DNA of 64,000 bases from Gnetum montanum (taxonomy: Eukaryota > Streptophyta > Gnetopsida > Gnetales > Gnetaceae), in contig MNCI01026314.1 of the NCBI GenBank assembly GCA_015680685.1, positions 1 through 64,000 on the forward strand. Reading direction: 5' to 3'. Under the pieces are notes generated by a model. That model saw only the letters and a program-made list of their open reading frames with translations, had not been told where the DNA came from and ran no database searches. Numbering within the stretch: position 1 is the first letter of the stretch; each line of letters begins with the position of its first letter. The translations under genes were made by a program, and so were the position numbers. This document shows, piece by piece, positions 22,204 through 33,943 of this stretch.

Positions 22204-22626
22204 TTATTTTGACGAAAACAAGTCACTCGCAGAGTAGTTTCGTAATGCTAGTCCAAAGAGTGTCTTACCATTGTACAAATCCATTGAAAATTATCGAGAA
22301 AGATAAATTTGACGCTGAAAATAATGCTAAAAAATTCTACACCAATTATGCTGATTTAACAAAAACATTCAACATACATTTTGTGTCATGCACAAAGACA
22401 TGTGATTTTGTATTAACAGAGTGACGCACACACCCTGTGCTTCAATGTGATGTTTACACGTTTTAGCCTTCAGTCAAGATGCGCGTGCATGGAAGTCCGC
22501 AAGTGAAAAGAAACAATTTGGAATGGAAAGAAAAGACACCAAAACAAAAAGCGAGCCAACTTAATAGTGTTCTGGTAAAAAACAAAAAGGAAAAACAAAC
22601 ATATACTAAAAGCGGCTCACTTGTAG
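22204..22626. repeat. 422-bp tandem unit, left of nested insertion
   Basis: The unit begins TTATTTTGACGAAAAC and ends CACTTGTAG. It matches the units that begin at 37991 and 38413. It is separated from them only by the nested LTR elements B and C; removing those restores a continuous array with a period of about 422 bases. Confidence 0.8.
22622..22626. other. target-site duplication TGTAG, left (element B)
   Basis: TGTAG directly precedes the 5' LTR. The same five bases directly follow the 3' LTR at 37979-37983. The uninterrupted repeat unit at about 38400 reads CACTTGTAGAGTTC, showing the empty site. Confidence 0.85.
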
Positions 22627-23210
22627 TGTTAGAGATGTCCCAGGGTGGTGGTTCTCTTAGGCTCTCCCCATGGTTTGTGGGCCATGAAACACTTTGAGGT
22701 GCCCTCAGGTGACTCTCAAGTGTTAGAAAATCCATCTTGGCTTGGCGGTACCAAGTCAGCATCATGATACCCTCCTAATGCAACTCTCTCTAAGTTCTCT
22801 TCATACTACCCTCACGTGGAGAACTACATGGCCCTGATTCTACGGTGGTTGAAGATATGTAGGCAACCAGGACTGGATAGGTTTGGTACGGTGCCAAGCC
22901 ACACCTTGTACTAGATCGTGAGGGATCTGGAGGTGAGGCACCACCCCTTGTAGATGCATCATTTCCCTTTCCATTGATGCTGTCTATGGGGTTGCTTATG
23001 TGCTTATTTGCATGGTCCTCGTTTGAAGTTGGTTATCCTCCATGAGGTGCATTCCCCATACATACGTATTAAGAAGCTATATTGTTGCTTGCAGTCCCTC
23101 TTGGGCTGCTTGCTTGCTTGAGGCATATTCCCTAGGTCTTCTACTCTAAATCCATTGAATCTTAGTGAATTCCTTGGGGTGCCAGACAACGTCGGGGCAA
23201 CGTTGTCATA
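22627..23210 (+). repeat. 5' LTR of element B
   Basis: This 584-base LTR runs TGTTAGAGATG...TTGTCATA. It is repeated as 28639-29051 plus 37804-37978. Its ends are TG and TA, not TG and CA. A 5-base target duplication, a PBS and a PPT support the boundaries. It contains the intact form (near 23036-23045, TTATCCTCCATG) of the site at which element C inserted into the other LTR. Confidence 0.9.
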
Positions 23211-23212
23211 GA

Positions 23213-23225
23213 TGGTATTAGAGAA
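23213..23225 (+). other. primer-binding site of element B
   Basis: TGGTATTAGAGAA lies two bases after the 5' LTR and resembles the initiator-Met-tRNA-type PBS TGGTATCAGAGC (two changes in the first twelve bases). Confidence 0.7.
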
Positions 23226-26200
23226 TTTTTGAAATCATGTTGCGATATGCATGTGCTCTTTGGTTGTGTTACTCTATTGAGGTTGTTCTATTAATGGTCC
23301 CTTCGGATTGATACCTAGGTGATCTAGGATCATATCCTTATGTATTCTTTGAAGAGTTACCTTATGGTAATGTTTCTACACTCTTCATGAGGGGACTGAT
23401 GTTATGTTGTAAGCAACTGATGTATGTTGTTCTCCTTGAGGATGTATATGATTAGATTGAGGTCTTTTCCTTCACTTGTTTACTTGTGGTTAGACTAGTT
23501 GTGCTTTTACTTGATATGGTAGAGGAGAGTTTTATGGAAACTCAAGAATTTTGTTGCTCAAGGAGCTCTCATCTCTAGTTTTTAGTGATTCATTTGGGAT
23601 GAATTGGATCTAGTCTCTACTTCGGTTTCCACCCAGATGACGTGTATCAAGATGGAATTAATTGAGTTGTGCAGGATGTGATATCCTAGCACTCACACTC
23701 AACTAGATACAGTGAGTATGGGAATTACAAATTGGGACATGTTGGTTCCTAGGTACCTTAGGATTAAGGGCCTTTGGACATGTGTTTTTTGTGAGCCTTG
23801 TTTTGGGTGGATTAAGACCATTGCCAGTAAACTTCGTATGTTATTGCTTGTGATTGTATGTTTGTCTATTTGTGTATCCATGCCTTCTTGCTTGCGCTTT
23901 CAAATTCTGCATGCATGTTAACTTCGTCATGTTTATCGTTCATAACACAAGGCTTTGTGTTCTACATGGTATGATGACTTGTTGTTGGGATTTTTGAGGA
24001 CACATTTTAAGGCCGTTTGTGGCATCCCAAAGCCAAATGTTTGTTGTCTTGTTTTGACAACCTCTTGTGCTTGAGGCATGATTGCCCTTATTACTAATCT
24101 TTTACGAGTTATGCTCCCTTATTTGATCTAGTTGTGTTGCCTTAGGTTTATGGCATCACTCTTTTGATTGGTGACATTTCTTTGGATGCTTTGATTCGAA
24201 GAATTCTGATGTGGGTTCATCCTATTGTTGGTTCTTGTTGAGACCACACCTCTTTTGATGAGAGTCTTTCTTGTGGATGCATCCTCCTTGATGTTGCTCA
24301 TTATAGCGAGAATTGGTTTTATGGAGACCTATTGTTAGCTAAACCTTGGTCTTCCACCTCATTTTTGAATTAAGATAATGATTCTCTATTTTCCCATGCC
24401 TCTTATGATTATGTTGAGATTTTGATCCTGGTTGGAACCAGTGTCAATGGCTAGGAATGGTTGTTGTATATGAATCTTGAAATTCTAAGAGTGTCCTAGC
24501 TCTCTCTGGGTGTGCCTCATGATGAATTCATTTGTTTGGGTGTATCTAATTAACACATCAATGTTTTACATGATTGATCTCTATGTGTGTTGTTGAGGTC
24601 TTGCGCTTTATGATGTCGCAAGAGTGATATTACTTTGTTATGTGATCATGCTTGATGATTGTATATGAGGCTGATGTGCTGATCATGTTCCTACTAACTT
24701 CTCTATTTTTGAGCTATTGTCTCAGTCTTTAAAGGCATCACAGGTACAAAGATGTGGCCAATTGTGACCTCAGTTGATTTTGTGAGCACTATGTCTATGG
24801 GGAAGATGTGTGCTCTTGAGGCCTTAATGAATTGATTATTTAGTCTCAAAATCCCAACATTGGGTTGTGGATTTATCAGTACCTTGGTTGTGATGAATTA
24901 GCAGGTAGATCATAATTTGTTTACCTCTCTATCCTGGGTGAGCACTAATAGAGGATGGTGATCTATCCTAGGCCCTATAGATATTGGGTTAGCAGATGGC
25001 ATGAAATGGTATCCTTGGCCATGCCAGATACTAATGGCCCAGGAGTGGCCAATGCCTTGAGGTTCCACTATGGTAGGTGGTGGATACTTAGTTGGCATGT
25101 TCCATTATTTGATCGTTGTGCTTGTGTTCCGAATCGTTTTTGTTCGATGGTAGTTGTGCACTGAGTTTAGTGCGATGGTTGTTCATGTACGTTTTGAGAT
25201 AGTGGTGCAGTAGATGCAATATGACAGATGATCGTGTACATTTTGTAATAGAGATAGGTTTCTCTCAAAATAGCATGGTGCTTTCTTGGTATGCTCTTGG
25301 TGGCCTAAACCTTTCAGCTTAGGATTGGCTTGGGTAGTTCATCCTATAGCCTTCTAGGCTTGGTTAGCATTCCTAAATACCATGTATTATTCTGACTAAA
25401 TGTATTCCTATCCTCGGGTATGTGAGATTGTAATGTAACATTGTGATATTCTCAGTTTTGAAAGTTGATGCACACAAAAGTGCTAGATGTTATTGCCCTA
25501 TGTGAGTCAATTTTCTCCTTGTTGTAGGCCTATGCCACACCCTATGACAAGACCAAGCTTGATATATGATGTTTTCTTAGTGCTCATTCTTCAAGCACCT
25601 TCTCTATATGTTGTAAACGGTTGTTGTGCCTTGATGTGTAATTTTGCTAAAAACCTTATGGAAAAATTATCTTGTTGCAATACGATGTTGTAACGAGCAA
25701 GCTAGGGCATGTCCTTGCCCAAGGTGCTCTTGAACTAGTACCTTGTGTTCTTGGTGATATTAGCATGTCTTGATGGTATGTCCTTCGGTGAACATCCTTG
25801 AGAAAGGAAAAGTCTTATGAACACTTTCTCTTGGGTTCTTGAATTGGAAAAAATCTTATCCATAGATGATCGATGGTGGTATGTAGCCCAAAATACAAAC
25901 AAATTGGTTCAATGTGCTTAATCTTGATAGCGGGTGGTTCATTGTGGCATGTGAGTTATAATGGCAGACTAAAATTCAAATCAATGTGATGTTACGATGT
26001 CTAGTTGTGGAGTAGAGTTGAGTTCTGGGGATTGGCACCTAGACTCCCTCTTTCATGCTGGATGTGATCATGGAGTAGCTTTGCAAATGTTGGGATGGTG
26101 GTCTATCCTTGAATAAATGATGTTATAGTTATAGAAATTGTGACTTCTTTTGGTGTCCTTGCTTGTTAAGCTTGAATGTACTCAAAAAAAATTGAGCCTA

Positions 26201-28625
26201 TGCTCTCATGATTGGGGGCTTCTAATGTCATGCATGTTGGCATGCTCTTGTGATTGGTTACTTATGGTTTTTCAGAGGCCTATGATGCACTCTCATGGCT
26301 TGGGACTTATTGGTGCTTTTGTTGACTATGGTGTGATTTCGTGACTTGGAACTCATTGTACCTAACATGCGATGGTGTCTTACCATATCTCCCTGTGTAC
26401 TCTATTCCTTATGTACACTAATGTATCACACCATCTCTCCCTAATGTATTATCCCTTGTCTCTCGTGTAATGTTAATTCATGTTGATGTCCTCACCTCTC
26501 TAGTGGGATAGTAGGGCTGAACACTATATTACTTGGTGATTCTCTAATCCTATAGGGGTCATTCTCCATTCCGATGGATGCCCTCTTCAGTTCCTGAAAT
26601 AAAAGGTAGGTAGTATTGAGATAGTTGTTCCCTAGTTGGGATCTAGAAGCAGTTGATGTTTGGGACTTGTTCCTAGCAGTGGTCCCATGTTTGTGAACTC
26701 TTAGGGCTTATTTTCAGAGATAGAATGTTGTTGCCCTGGTAAAATTTATGAAACCTCATTTGTGAGGCTATGTTGTTGATGTAGCCTAAATGTATATATC
26801 TCCCTTCTTGTAAATAAGGCATGATCTTATGTACTCTCTCAGCTTTTGGGGATCTAGAGGGACTACCTTGTTGGGGTTCTCTGGTAGACCACCCTTATTG
26901 TAAACCCTTCGGGGATGAATCGTGTATTGTTTTGAGTTGTAGTTGATGTTGGTGAAGCCCATTCTTTGTAAAACTATCTTGAGGACCTAGTCCTCCTATG
27001 GGAAAAATGTTCTTATTGACTTGTGTTTGTTGTTTGGGTTGAATGTTAATAGGCAGTGGTGTTGCCTTGTGCACCACAAACATTGTAAATGGGCTTGATT
27101 GGGATGTATGAAATAAAAACCTAGATTCCCCAACATGAAACATAAATCCCTCTTGATAAAATTTTAAGGGATGAACTCCTTCGCTCCTTGAGTTGTTCTT
27201 AAAAGGTGGAATTGAATTTGGGTAAGACTTGTGAATCCATGTCTTCCCTCAGCTAGTAAAAGTTGGATGTTACTATTTTGTTGGCTATGTGGATTACTTG
27301 GATGTGTATTATGAGTAAGGTGTAGTTGGCTTGATATACTTGCCTATTGAAGAAACCTCCCAAAGAGGATCTCTTTTTTAGGTTAAAACAAATCCAATGA
27401 AAGGTGTTGATCGGGAGTTACAATTCCTAACATGATAGAAAAATTCAAACTTTGGGAACCTCGATGTTCCTTGAAGAATTCATGATTGTGGTTGCCCTCG
27501 AAGGAGACTCTATATTCCTTCCTAGAGCAAGTGTTTAGAAAATGGTGCATTTCCCATATCTTGGAGTGGGAAGGATAGCTTGTAAGTTGCAAGTGTAGTT
27601 GATCCTTCCCCATGAATGGGATATTATGGTTGCAATCGAGGATGTCCTTGTGGTTGACATGAGACTTGTGTATGGAGGATTGTCCTGGGGCTGGTTGCCC
27701 ACTTGTTCTAACATTCGAGCAGGCATTCTTGATATTGGATAATCACAAAAGTTGTTGATGATAGTTTGGATTGGTATGTTATGATAGCCTCTTAGAGAAG
27801 TTTTTCAAACAAATTTTGGATCTTCTCTCTTGTTGTAACAATGGGATACTATTGGATGGTGAATTGAAGAATGCGATGTTGGTGTGTCTACGGATGGCAA
27901 GGTCAATCTCAAAAGATTCACCTTGTACCTTGTTTGGAAGGGAGAATACACTCAACTCCCTTCATACCAGCTTGAACAAATATGATGGGAAAAATGTGTA
28001 TGGTACATATGCACATGGATTCTGTGCTTAAATGGTTGCACTGGTGAGACCCCATGGGTCTAGATGTGAGTAGTAGAACATGGAGTTCTGGTAGGCGTGA
28101 TTTTCTTGTAAAGGCATGGCTTTTTTGGAGCAAGTTTTCCCTCTCAGTTTGATGTTCCCAAGTCCATCACCATGGGTAGTGGCCTTGGTGAGCCCTCAAA
28201 ATCAATGATTTAAAAAAAAATCAAGAAAATCGATAGGTGCTAAGATGCCATTTACAAAGGAACTCAGTTGGAGTTGTGGAAGAAGAGTTATCTTCTTACA
28301 TAGGTCTGGGTCTACACAAGAAGATAAGTCTCTAGACCTAGGAAGGGATAGATCTAGGAGATGCCTTAGAGACATTTGCCCTTTGGGTTGGACTACCCCC
28401 ACTTGTCACAGAGTTGGGAAGTCTTTGGGATTCATCCAAGTGTCCTTTGCATTTTATGCAAGGCATTGGATGGAAGGATATATCAGGTGTTGGGTTGATA
28501 CCTTCCTTCAAGCCTGGTGTCAATTAAGTTAATGGATTCCCTAGAGTTGACGGAGTTCCAAACCCATACTTGAAGTGTATTCTCGAGCTATCCTAGGCTC
28601 CACTCCAAGGATGTTGCTTCTTTAT

Positions 28626-28638
28626 GCAGGGGAGGATT
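28626..28638 (+). other. polypurine tract of element B
   Basis: GCAGGGGAGGAT lies immediately before the 3' LTR start TGTGAAAGATG. It is the expected plus-strand primer for LTR retrotransposons and fixes the element's orientation as plus. Confidence 0.75.
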
Positions 28639-29051
28639 GTGAAAGATGTCCCAGGGTGGTGGTTCTCTTGGGCTCTCCCCAAGGTTTAGGGGCCATGGAA
28701 CACTTTGAGGCACCCTCAGGTGACTCTCAAGTGTTAGAAAATCCATCCCAGCTCGACAGTACCAAGTCAGCATTAGGATACCCTCCTAATGCAACTCTCT
28801 CTAAGTTCTTTTCATACTACTCTCACATGGAGAACTACATGGCCTTGATTCTACGGTGGTCATAGATATGTAGGCAGCCAAGACTGAATAGGTTTGGTGT
28901 GGTGCCAAGTCACAACTTGTACTAGATCATGAGGGATCTGGGGGTGAGGCACCACCCCTTATAGATGCATTATTTTCCCTTCCACCAATGTTGTCTATAG
29001 GGTTGCTTGTATGCTTGTTTGTATGGTGCTTGTTTGGAGTTGGTTATCCTG
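28639..29051 (+). repeat. 3' LTR of element B, left part
   Basis: This matches 22627-23041. It is interrupted at TTATCCTG by the complete insertion of element C and resumes at 37804. The first bases read TGTGAAAGATG versus TGTTAGAGATG in the 5' LTR. Confidence 0.9.
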
Positions 29052-29854
29052 TGATGAATCATGGTTCCCACGTGGGCTTATAAATACACATCTAGGCACA
29101 CGGGAAGGGAAGTCTTTTGTCAGTTTTTCAATAGTTTGTTTAGTATTAGAGTATGATCTTTTTATCAGTTTTTCCTCTCAACCCTTTCTCCCAATGCATG
29201 CCTGCAGTGTGATCATTGTAATTGTATGACATCCTTTATTCGAGTGTGATGTACTTGGACATGCACATGACCGGTAATAAATATTGAGATTACTTCATCA
29301 TTGCAGCATTCACTTAGTTTAATTATTTAACTATTGTTGTTATTTATTGCTTTCATAGTTAATATCTCTTCCCCCCAAACTCCTTAACATGAAATGAGTA
29401 CGACTTAATTACGAGCATTTAAGTGTGACTACTTGGTAACCCAGTAGCGTACCTAGGATCTGTGCTTGGTAATCCTAGTAGTAGTCATGCACAAGGTCCA
29501 AGATGTCTATGGATGATTAAGGAACGGATGCTCATTGCACTTAAGCTAGCTTAGACTCTCTGTCCCTATCTCCTCTTAGTATAGCTCTCTCTCTCCCTTT
29601 TCCTCTTAGCTTAGTTAAAGTAATTTTCCATTACCTTCAAGAGTAGCATTACTTTAGGAACATATCATACACCTCACTCTGCACTAAACCATACGTGACA
29701 AGGAAAATACTAGTCCAGGTGGAAAGAAAGCGAACTACGATCAATGAGTAACTATCTAGATACCATAACTAGCTCGTCTGCAGAGTTTGACCGGATCGTG
29801 CGTGAAACGCTCGTATTCGTATGGTTGAGTGTAGGGGTACCTCAGCACTCATCA
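29052..29854 (+). repeat. 5' LTR of element C
   Basis: It starts TGATGAATC and ends CACTCATCA, 803 bases long. It matches the 3' LTR except that roughly 97 bases of the U3 repeat block (36912-37010 in the 3' LTR) are missing, joining TGATGAAT straight to CATGGTTCC. TATA box CTTATAAATAC is near 29078. TTCAATAGTT, TTATTCGAGTGTGATGTACTTGG and later blocks are shared. Confidence 0.9.
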
Positions 29855-29873
29855 TGGGCACCATTGCTAGGGA
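29855..29873 (+). other. primer-binding site of element C
   Basis: TGGGCACCATTGCTAGGGA directly follows the LTR and resembles the PBS of element A and the Athila-type TGGCGCC-GTTGCC pattern. Confidence 0.7.
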
Positions 29874-29992
29874 TGGTGCTAGTTATTTAGATTAGTTACA
29901 TCATACAAGATCGTTGTAACAAAGTATTAACGATATATCTTTTAGGATATATAAATAATAATTGCAATTAAATCACACATAAACTTACAACC

Positions 29993-31983
29993 ATGTCTCT
30001 CTCACAAGGCTATGATAATGTAACAACTAGAAAGGAAATTCATTGGAGAACCAACGAATTATATGATGATGAAGATGAAGTTTGGAGTACCCAATCTGAT
30101 GTAGGGGTTTCTTATAAATGGAGACAACATCGTCCCAACTCACGAATGCATAACCAACCCAATGACGATGAACCCCTATTGGCCACTATAAGCCTAACGC
30201 AAATACAAGAGGCTATTCAAATATCCCGTAGGCATTGTAAGGAAAGTTATCTACCCAGGCTTGACCTAAATAACTTTCGTAAGTTTTCAGTAGGCTATGA
30301 TTTAGATCTGCAACAACATTTACAAGCCTTCTACGATGCTTGTGCATCGAACAACATTGATAATGGGTGGCAAAAACTTAAGCTCTTTCCTATGACACTC
30401 ATTGGTCACGCAAAAGTATGGTAGAGGTTGTTAAAACCAAAATCAATTCGATGTTGGCCGACAATGGTAGAGCTCTTGAACAAAAGATATCAAACTTATG
30501 CAAGAGTATCAGCCTTGAGAAGAGAAATCCAAGAATGGAAACAAGAGCAACATGAACCCTTGGACATGGCCTTAGAAAGATATTATGCATTACTAAACAA
30601 CTGCCCAGGCCATGGGTTCTTTGAGGAAAGGCTAATGTATCATATCATAGATGGGCTCTACAATGAAACAAGGGAGACCCTAGGGATGTGTGCCCGAGGT
30701 CAACTATATGAGCTACGAACCCATCAATTCCAAGAGCTTATTAAGTGGGTAGCAAAAGAAGAAGGAGAAATGGCTAAGTGGGAGAATGTTGAAAAATATC
30801 AACAGGCGCAAAACCTTAAATCAACAAGGGCCCATGATTATGAAGAGGAAAAATTAACTCACCTCAAGGAGGTGGAATCATCTTTGCCAACACTACAATC
30901 ATTAAAAGAAATTGAGGCAAAGATCAATAAGATGATGGAATGGATGCATAAAAAAATGGAGAATATGCCAACATTATTGGAGATAGAATCATGATGAACC
31001 AAGAAGCAAGACGAAATACCTTTGGACAATCAGAAAGAAGGGTTGAAAAAAATAGGAGCTCAACTATCAATCATATGTATCAATGCAACATTTGCCTGTA
31101 CGATCATCCCAAGGGCCAATGTCCAATCTTGTCACACTTATAGGATCATTGGCAAAGAGTGTTACATCCAGAGTTCGTACAAAGATATTGTGTTCAATCA
31201 CAATGGCAACAATCCCAATCGTGGGGGAGGCCACCCTCAAACTAGGTACACCCTTCATATCATCCGAACCCAAGTGCCTATTAAGTTCAACATCCTATTT
31301 CCCCAACTAGGTCAACATCCTCTATCTCACCATATTATTATCATTTCCCCCAATACTATCAACCCATATCCTCTCCAACACAACCACCACCTTGGATACC
31401 TTATACCTCTCCTCAATTTCAAAATTCTCATCCTTCACCTCCTTCTACATCACCACCAAGTGTTCTAGAGGGTTTTGCACCACCGCACCAACCCATGAAT
31501 GTTACTTGTGCTTCTACAGATAACAGTGATGGGGAATCTCCTCAACACCGAAGACGCCCCTTCTTTATACGTGACTATAAGAAGGGACAACACACTTCTG
31601 AGCCCACTACACCTTCCAACCTAGCACAACTCCAATAATGTGGTGCAGCTCCCTCCTCAAATCCATCACCTCATGTTACTTTCTCTAGGCCACCGACCAA
31701 TACTCCAACAACCATACAACCCAATAAATATAGCCACATGGGAAGATATGTTGATCCTTGCATACCATCTTATGGTCACAAGTACCATAGTGGGACAACT
31801 CCTTATAAATTAACCACATCTTATAACTTGCCCCACTATGTCAACTCTAATCAAGTGTGTGAACCCCAATGGGGTAAGTATGACCAAGTTCCAATATTTC
31901 CAACATGCAAGGATTCCAACTTTTCATTTATTAATCCTAGCCATGCTCAACTATTTAGTTATGGGGGATACCCCCCATTCTAA
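29993..31983 (+). pseudogene. gag of element C, nearly intact
   Basis: From ATG 29993 (MSLSQGYDNV) one frame runs with few interruptions to a stop at 31981. A W codon has become TAG at 30423-30425, tandem stops occur near 30993, and frame changes occur after 31020. The capsid-like domain is clear: HLQAFYDACASNNIDNGWQK, LKLFPMTLIGHAKVW, TMVELLNKRYQTYARV, MALERYYALLNNCPGHGF and YHIIDGLYNETRETL. This is the retrotransposon gag (PF03732-type) layout. An acidic coiled segment follows. A knuckle, CNICLYDHPKGQC (C-x2-C-x3-H-x4-C), lies near 31078-31116. A Pro/Gln/Tyr-rich tail ends at GGYPPF. Gag would form the particle and bind RNA. Confidence 0.85.
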
Positions 31984-33340
31984 TAACAAGCAGGATTAAT
32001 AAATATTTTTCATTTCTTCAATTTTACAATTTTTTGTTTTCCACTTTTCCACTTTTCAATTTATTGTTTTGTATTTTTGTCTTATTATGAGTAATCTCAT
32101 CTAGAAATAAAACACTCATGTAAACCATTGGTTGAGGTGTTGTTTTATGTTATCAAGTCTTAGTCAACTAACTATTTGGATAGGGAGCCCACAACATCCA
32201 TTCACCCATTCTATTAATAAGAGGTTCTACTCTGGGTACGATGATATTCTTGACATCATTAAAACTTAAAGTAACCTTGTGTTATCATGCCTAGAGTGAA
32301 GAATTATGGACCAAGAGGAAATGGTTAGGGTGTGACATCAAGGGGACTTGTAGATTCTCTTTGGTGACATGTGTAGAGTTACCATGCAGCTTGGTTATAT
32401 TAAGATCCTTGTAGATCTAATGAAAAATGGGAGTGAGAGTAATCCAAAGGCACTCAACCAGAAAATAATAATAATAATGCTATTCTAGGGGGTCTCACTA
32501 GAAAAAACATGCACCCATGCCTAAAGGTAGGCGGCTTCTCTTGATTAAGCAATACATCCAAAAAAAAGTGCCATAAAGCAAAATCACTCCTCCCTTGTAC
32601 AAAATGCCAAGTGATTGTACGCTTTGCTGTCATGGTGCTCTAGTTGTTTATCATTGGATGAAGCAATGCAATGTCACTGATCGAAGGAATGAACTTAGTT
32701 CTAATTTCGGAGTGACAGGTTAATGACACATTAATCATGTCTTACACACAGGATTCGTTGTGCCTTGGTCCATTACCTCATGTCTTGATCTCTGTAATCC
32801 CTTCTACAATTCACCTCACCTCGTTGTTTGTATAATTGTGACTTGTGACTCGAGTCGCATGAAATTCATACCTCATTACAGTGATATCTACATGTGTGTG
32901 TTTTGTGAAATGGGTGTGGATTACATTTAACCCTTCTAGTGCCTACGAACATTTTAAGGTGTGGTTACGTAAGGGCATTATAGGTAGAAACCTGCTTTGG
33001 GGAGGACCCACTTGCGTAACCCTTGTAATTTGCACTTGTAACACATCTTCCGCACTCATCTTATACCCTCTAAGCATTACCAACATTCTTCTTCCCCTTA
33101 TCATCCTTCAAAGTTCAAATGTTCCTATGAGCTAACATATGTCCTTTTTCCCCTACCCTTCATGATTCTCATTGATAGATTTTATACCATTATACTCTTT
33201 GTGCCTTCAATCCTACCTGCATTACCCTGGACCCCTTTACATTGATCCACATATCCTCAGTTTATACCTCAAAGTTTCAAAAAATTCTTTTAAAATTTAA
33301 AAATTTTAATTAAAATTCGGTAACTTTTACAAGTGCCCCA
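31984..33340 (+). other. spacer between gag and third ORF (element C)
   Basis: There is no pol and no supportable reading frame. It opens with a T-rich part (31998-32085) comparable to that after integrase in element A. Several patches align with 9190-9700 of A. So the deletion of pol was clean: gag joins the conserved pol-third-ORF spacer. Confidence 0.6.
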
Positions 33341-33344
33341 TTTT

Positions 33345-33443
33345 CAATAGGACGCAATATTGGGTCCTTGATATCGAGTCCAACATAATATTGGGTCCCT
33401 GCTAGTGGGTACGCAATATCGAGTCCTTAAATTATATATATAC
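33345..33443 (+). promoter_or_regulatory. putative internal promoter before the third ORF (element C)
   Basis: Four imperfect copies of (G/T)ATAT(C/T)G(A/G)GTCC lie at about 33355-33426, followed by TATA box ATTATATATATAC (33431-33443). The copies resemble the GATATCGGGT / GATATCGCACCC repeats in the U3 of this element's 3' LTR (36930-37012), which likewise sit upstream of a TATA box. The promoter role is inferred from this likeness and from the same layout in A and D. Confidence 0.5.
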
Positions 33444-33694
33444 ATGGGCCCCCTGGGCTTATCACCATCATTTGAAACTATTCACGTGGGGGGAGTTTTC
33501 CAAATTTTCTTCTACGACTTGCGATTGCACATTTCTCACTTTGATAATCATAACTCGCTTGTTGGTGCTCCGATTTTCATTCCATCTGAACCTACTTGAA
33601 CTCGAAGTGTTCAGCTTAGTCGTGGGGGAGGGGTACACGTTGAATTACGTATCAGTTTTTTGAAATTCGTCATCATCGAAGGACACTGTCAAGG

Positions 33695-33943
33695 GTAATT
33701 AGTTATAAAAATAATAATAAACATGTGCCACAAACAATTACATCTCCTTAGCTATACTGGGAATTAAACTTTGAAACCACCTAAGAAAAGTGGACCAAAT
33801 ATACAAATCTTTTGGGGACATTTCCATAAAAACTTCTAACCTTAAAATTAGATGAAAACAAAACAAACTCATTAAAGTAAGAAGTAAGGTATAACTTAAC
33901 TTGGGTAAGCAACCTTACTAATGCTTGGCCCGTGTGATTGCAG
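33695..33943 (+). other. putative leader intron of the third ORF (element C)
   Basis: Donor candidate CAAGG|GTAATT; branch-like ACTAATGCTTGG; acceptor GTGATTGCAG directly before ATGGCCCC. The CTAAT.CTTGG...ATGGC context is shared with A and D. The position equivalent to their donor reads CGAAGGACAC here, so the exact donor in this copy is uncertain. Confidence 0.45.

Larger units (their letters stand above)
23211..28638 (+). mobile_element. interior of element B, 5.4 kb without recognisable gag or pol
   Basis: The interior between PBS and PPT has no frame longer than about 90 codons and no gag, protease, RT, RNase H or integrase motif on the plus strand. The plus strand is rich in TTG/TGT words. 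On the minus strand, short open pieces with protein-like composition occur at 26895-27143, 27383-27726, 28202-28402 and 28338-28523, some overlapping in adjacent frames. The general layout (good LTRs, PBS and PPT around a long non-coding centre) fits a large retrotransposon derivative (LARD) that would need proteins supplied by another element. Confidence 0.6.

Noticed and set aside
26895-28402. Calling the minus-strand pieces in element B a captured gene
   Set aside because: Pieces are short, in different frames and unidentified; reported only as an observation.
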